64,000 bases of DNA from Lethocerus indicus. Its lineage: Eukaryota; Arthropoda; Insecta; Hemiptera; Belostomatidae. Shown here one piece after another: positions 61,340 through 64,000 of this stretch. Position 1 is the first letter of the stretch. Each line of letters opens with the position of its first letter. The notes beneath the pieces were generated by a model. It saw only the letters and a list, made by a program, of their open reading frames with translations, did no database searches and was not told where the DNA came from. A program made the position numbers and the translations under genes. The DNA lies in contig JACDQD010000119.1 of assembly GCA_019843655.1 (NCBI GenBank), forward strand, positions 18,946 to 82,945. The letters are read 5' to 3'.

Positions 61340-61950
61340 TAAACCCAATTTTTCGATTCACCGGCGGGGATTTTGGAATACGGGATCGAGCTGAGAAAAT
61401 TCTATTTCCCCTCAAATTTCCCCAATATTATTTACGAAAACTGTACGGAATAAAATATTCCTTTTCTGAAAATCATTCTCGGTTGGGGTTTCAACGCCAT
61501 CTGGCAGTCGGCGGCCGAACTGTCAGAGGGAATCGCAGCTGTTCTTCGAGCTCAATGTCCAGCTGTTTTACTCAATCGTTACGCCGATAATTCAATTACG
61601 ACTGTAGATCGAAGAATCTCCTGTTAAATGTTTACACTTTGGTTGTTGGACGACAAAACTGGGCCAACTGCGCATCTCCCAACTCTGCGGTAAGCCCGTT
61701 CCCTTTTGTATTATTAAAACCGGTCCAGGTTAGACCGGTTTGTATTGAACCCGAGGTACAGGTGCGAATGCTGTATACCTCTGTTTTACAGTTACTTTAA
61801 ATCTCCAATACCCGTCTGCCACTTACCACACTCTTATCCCAGAGAAAACATTTTGTTGGACCGACGACGACGATTAACGAAGTGGCAATAACGGTTCGGA
61901 ATAATGTTTTCATTGTTCCGAACACTTATGTTGCTTATCGTTGAATTTAC
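61340..61950. other. Non-repetitive DNA without a recognised gene
   Basis: A short hairpin, AAACCGGTC and GACCGGTTT with a 7-base loop, lies at 61719-61743. No exon was recognised. Confidence 0.4.
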
Positions 61951-61959
61951 ATCGATCTG

Positions 61960-63130
61960 TAAACGTCTACAGTAAACTTACGGTTCGATAACAATGTTCG
62001 ATAACTGTACTTACGTTATATTCGTTGGAAAATATAACATTTAAGCGGAGCCGACGACTCGGCGTTTCATCGTTTCAATTATCTAGTCGTTATGAATTCA
62101 AAATTAAGTTTTGGTGTCGGACTTACGCCCTGAATTATATTCCCTTGTCGTTTTAGTGCGATTTGAATACGTCGATCTGTAAACGTATCGATTTATAAAC
62201 GTCGACAGTAAACTTACAGTTCGATAACAATTTTTGATTGTACTACTTACGTTATATTCGTTGGAAAATATAACATTTAAGCGGAGCCGACAATTGCGAC
62301 GACTCGGCGTTTGTTATAAAATTCCTGAAACGTCCATCGTTCCAATTATCTAGTCGTTATGAATTCAAAATTAAGTTTTGGTGTCGGACTTACGCCCTGA
62401 ATTATATTCCCTTGTGTCGTTTTAGTGCGATTTGAATACGTCGATCTGTAAACGTATCGATTTATAAACGTCGACAGTAAACACGGTTCGATACTGTGCT
62501 TACATTATTGTCGATGGAAAATGTAAAATTTAAATGGAGCCGACGATTGCGACGACTCGGCGTTTGTTATAAAATTCCTGAAAAGTCCATCGTTCCAATT
62601 ATCTAGTCGTTATGAATTCAAAATTAAGTTTTGGTGTCGGACTTACGCCCTGAATTATATTCGCTTGTGTCGTTTTAGTGCGATTTGAATACGTCGATCT
62701 GTAAACGTATCGATTTATAAACGTCGACAGTAAACTTACGGTTCGATAACTGTACTTACATTATTATGCGATGGAAAATGTAAAATTTAAATGGAGCCGA
62801 CGATTGCGACGACTCGGCGTTTGTTATAAAATTCCTGAAAAGTCCATCGTTCCAATTATCTAGTCGTTATGAATTCAAAATTAAGTTTTGGTGTCGGACT
62901 TACGCCCTGAATTATATTCGCTTGTGTCGTTTTAGTGCGATTTGAATACGTCGATCTGTAAACGTATCGATTTATAAACGTCGACAGTAAACTTACGGTT
63001 CGATAATTGTACTTACATTATATTCGATGGAAAATGTAAAATTTAAATGGAGCCGACGATTGCGACGACTCGGCGTTTGTTTTAAAATTCCCGAAACTTT
63101 CATCGTTCCCATTATTCAGTCGTTGCGAAT
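61960..63130. repeat. ~250-bp tandem array, about five copies
   Basis: GACGACTCGGCG recurs at 62053, 62298, 62551, 62808 and 63063 (steps 245, 253, 257, 255). Units include GTTTTGGTGTCGGACTTACG and TCGATCTGTAAACGTATCGA. Confidence 0.95.
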
Positions 63131-63215
63131 TCAAAATTAAGTTCAAATTCGCGGCTATTCGCATACAATTTATAATCGGCGTTAAAATACATTGCACTAA
63201 TTGTTTGCACTCTCT

Positions 63216-63240
63216 CTGTATATAAATGCAGTCTGTGTCG
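63216..63240 (+). promoter_or_regulatory. Possible TATA-type promoter
   Basis: TGTATATAAATGCAGTCTGT directly after the tandem array. A candidate exon follows 210 bases later. Inferred from motif alone. Confidence 0.25.
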
Positions 63241-63448
63241 ACTCGCCGGGGGACTTAAATAACTGTCGTGTTATTAGAATACGACTATAAAATAGTCGAA
63301 AGCGCGCGCCGGTCTGCCGCGCCTATGAAGACGGGCGCGAAAACTTATTCCACGCGATAAATATATAATAATAGAACGAATTCTGTAGGATTTAACGTTC
63401 GGTGTACGTTTCAAATTTTTATTATTATTCGTTTATTATTGTTTTCAG

Positions 63449-63550
63449 ATCGTTGCGAACGTTGCCAATCCATGCGACGAGGACTCTCATGACTCATAAG
63501 TTTTCTGCGTCTGTTGTGCTCACCGTCAGTTTTAGCGGCAAAGATCAGAG
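63449..63550 (+). CDS. Candidate exon, unidentified
   Basis: After TTGTTTTCAG one frame reads SLRTLPIHATRTLMTHKFSA then SVVLTVSFSGKDQR before GTCGGT. It has an in-frame ATG at 63489. Basic and Ser/Thr-rich like an organelle leader, but too short to assign. Confidence 0.2.
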
Positions 63551-63822
63551 GTCGGTATAATTTTTCGATCGGGCCGTTTCTAACGAGCCGATCTCTATTT
63601 TATTGTATTATTTATCGAAACGGTATCAGTTGTGTCCGATTGAGAGATTGAATTCGCGGCTGAATCCGAATCGCGTAACCCTCACTACTTTCGTGTATCG
63701 ACAAGTGTTCTACGTTCGATATATCCGAAAAATAGAGTGCTACAGTCCTACAAGTAAAAATATCGGTACATCGGTAAATAAACGATTACAGATTAACGAT
63801 TCGACACTGTAGTACAATGTTA

Positions 63823-64000
63823 TTGGGTCGACAAGTAAGTAATTGCGGAATTCGCCGCAACAAGTGGCGTTGTACATATTTTTAAGTACGTACAACATCT
63901 TTGCACAGATAAGATTCTTCGATACATTATTATTTGTGGTCCTTTCTGTGAAACATTCTGTATAGAAATTACATCGACCCGATCAGATTGTCTGTGTTAA
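63823..64000. mobile_element. Mariner derivative, cut by the window end
   Basis: TA at 63821-63822, then TTGGGTCGACAAGTAAGTAA and TTGCGGAATTC, the best preserved mariner terminus in the window. The subterminal TTTGCACAGATAAGATTCTT matches the intron copies. Confidence 0.8.

Overview
The window looks like nuclear DNA from an invertebrate animal, most likely an arthropod. Genes are split by GT-AG introns, CpG is not depleted, and the intergenic and intronic DNA is AT-rich and full of satellites and small DNA transposons of mariner and piggyBac type. Four genes can be identified from protein similarity remembered by the reader; no database search was run. They are a CARHSP1-like cold-shock protein (+, 12.7-15.6 kb), axonemal dynein light chain 4 DNAL4 (-, 21.4-26.1 kb, complete at 105 residues), ubiquitin conjugation factor E4 A UBE4A (+, 28.1-45.7 kb, about 1,018 residues with a C-terminal U-box) and a polyamine-oxidase-like FAD enzyme (+, 55.7-57.6 kb).

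Layout. 0-1.3 kb holds low-complexity DNA and a decayed hairpin element. 1.35-11.06 kb is a composite satellite block: a short-motif family (A), then a 105-bp satellite (S105), then family A again. 11.1-12.6 kb has a mariner-derived MITE and a direct duplication just upstream of CARHSP1. 12.7-15.6 kb is CARHSP1, whose single visible intron is filled by ten copies of a ~195-bp repeat and has no recognisable exon for the cold-shock core. 15.6-21.3 kb has only weak exon candidates. DNAL4 and UBE4A are divergent, 2 kb apart, with a ~165-bp tandem array between them. Eleven of the UBE4A introns are real spacers, several of them packed with nested mariner derivatives, palindromic MITEs and TTAA-flanked elements. 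46.27-55.4 kb is a second composite satellite block whose S105 arrays run in the opposite orientation, so the gene block at 11-46 kb is bracketed by inverted satellite arms. The oxidase gene follows immediately. 57.9-64 kb holds a MITE, two tandem arrays, a large fold-back structure, and the start of another mariner copy cut by the window end.

The four genes do not form a pathway: RNA binding, axonemal dynein, ubiquitin-chain elongation and polyamine oxidation are unrelated jobs. The most interesting points are the missing cold-shock exon (with an in-frame junction across the gap), two replaced active-site positions in the oxidase, the inverted satellite bracket with a 24-bp palindrome in every S105 unit, and mariner derivatives that have tandemly amplified their own DNA-binding segment. 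Many satellite copies carry scattered small deletions, so part of the noise could be assembly error, and frame-level claims should be read with that in mind.
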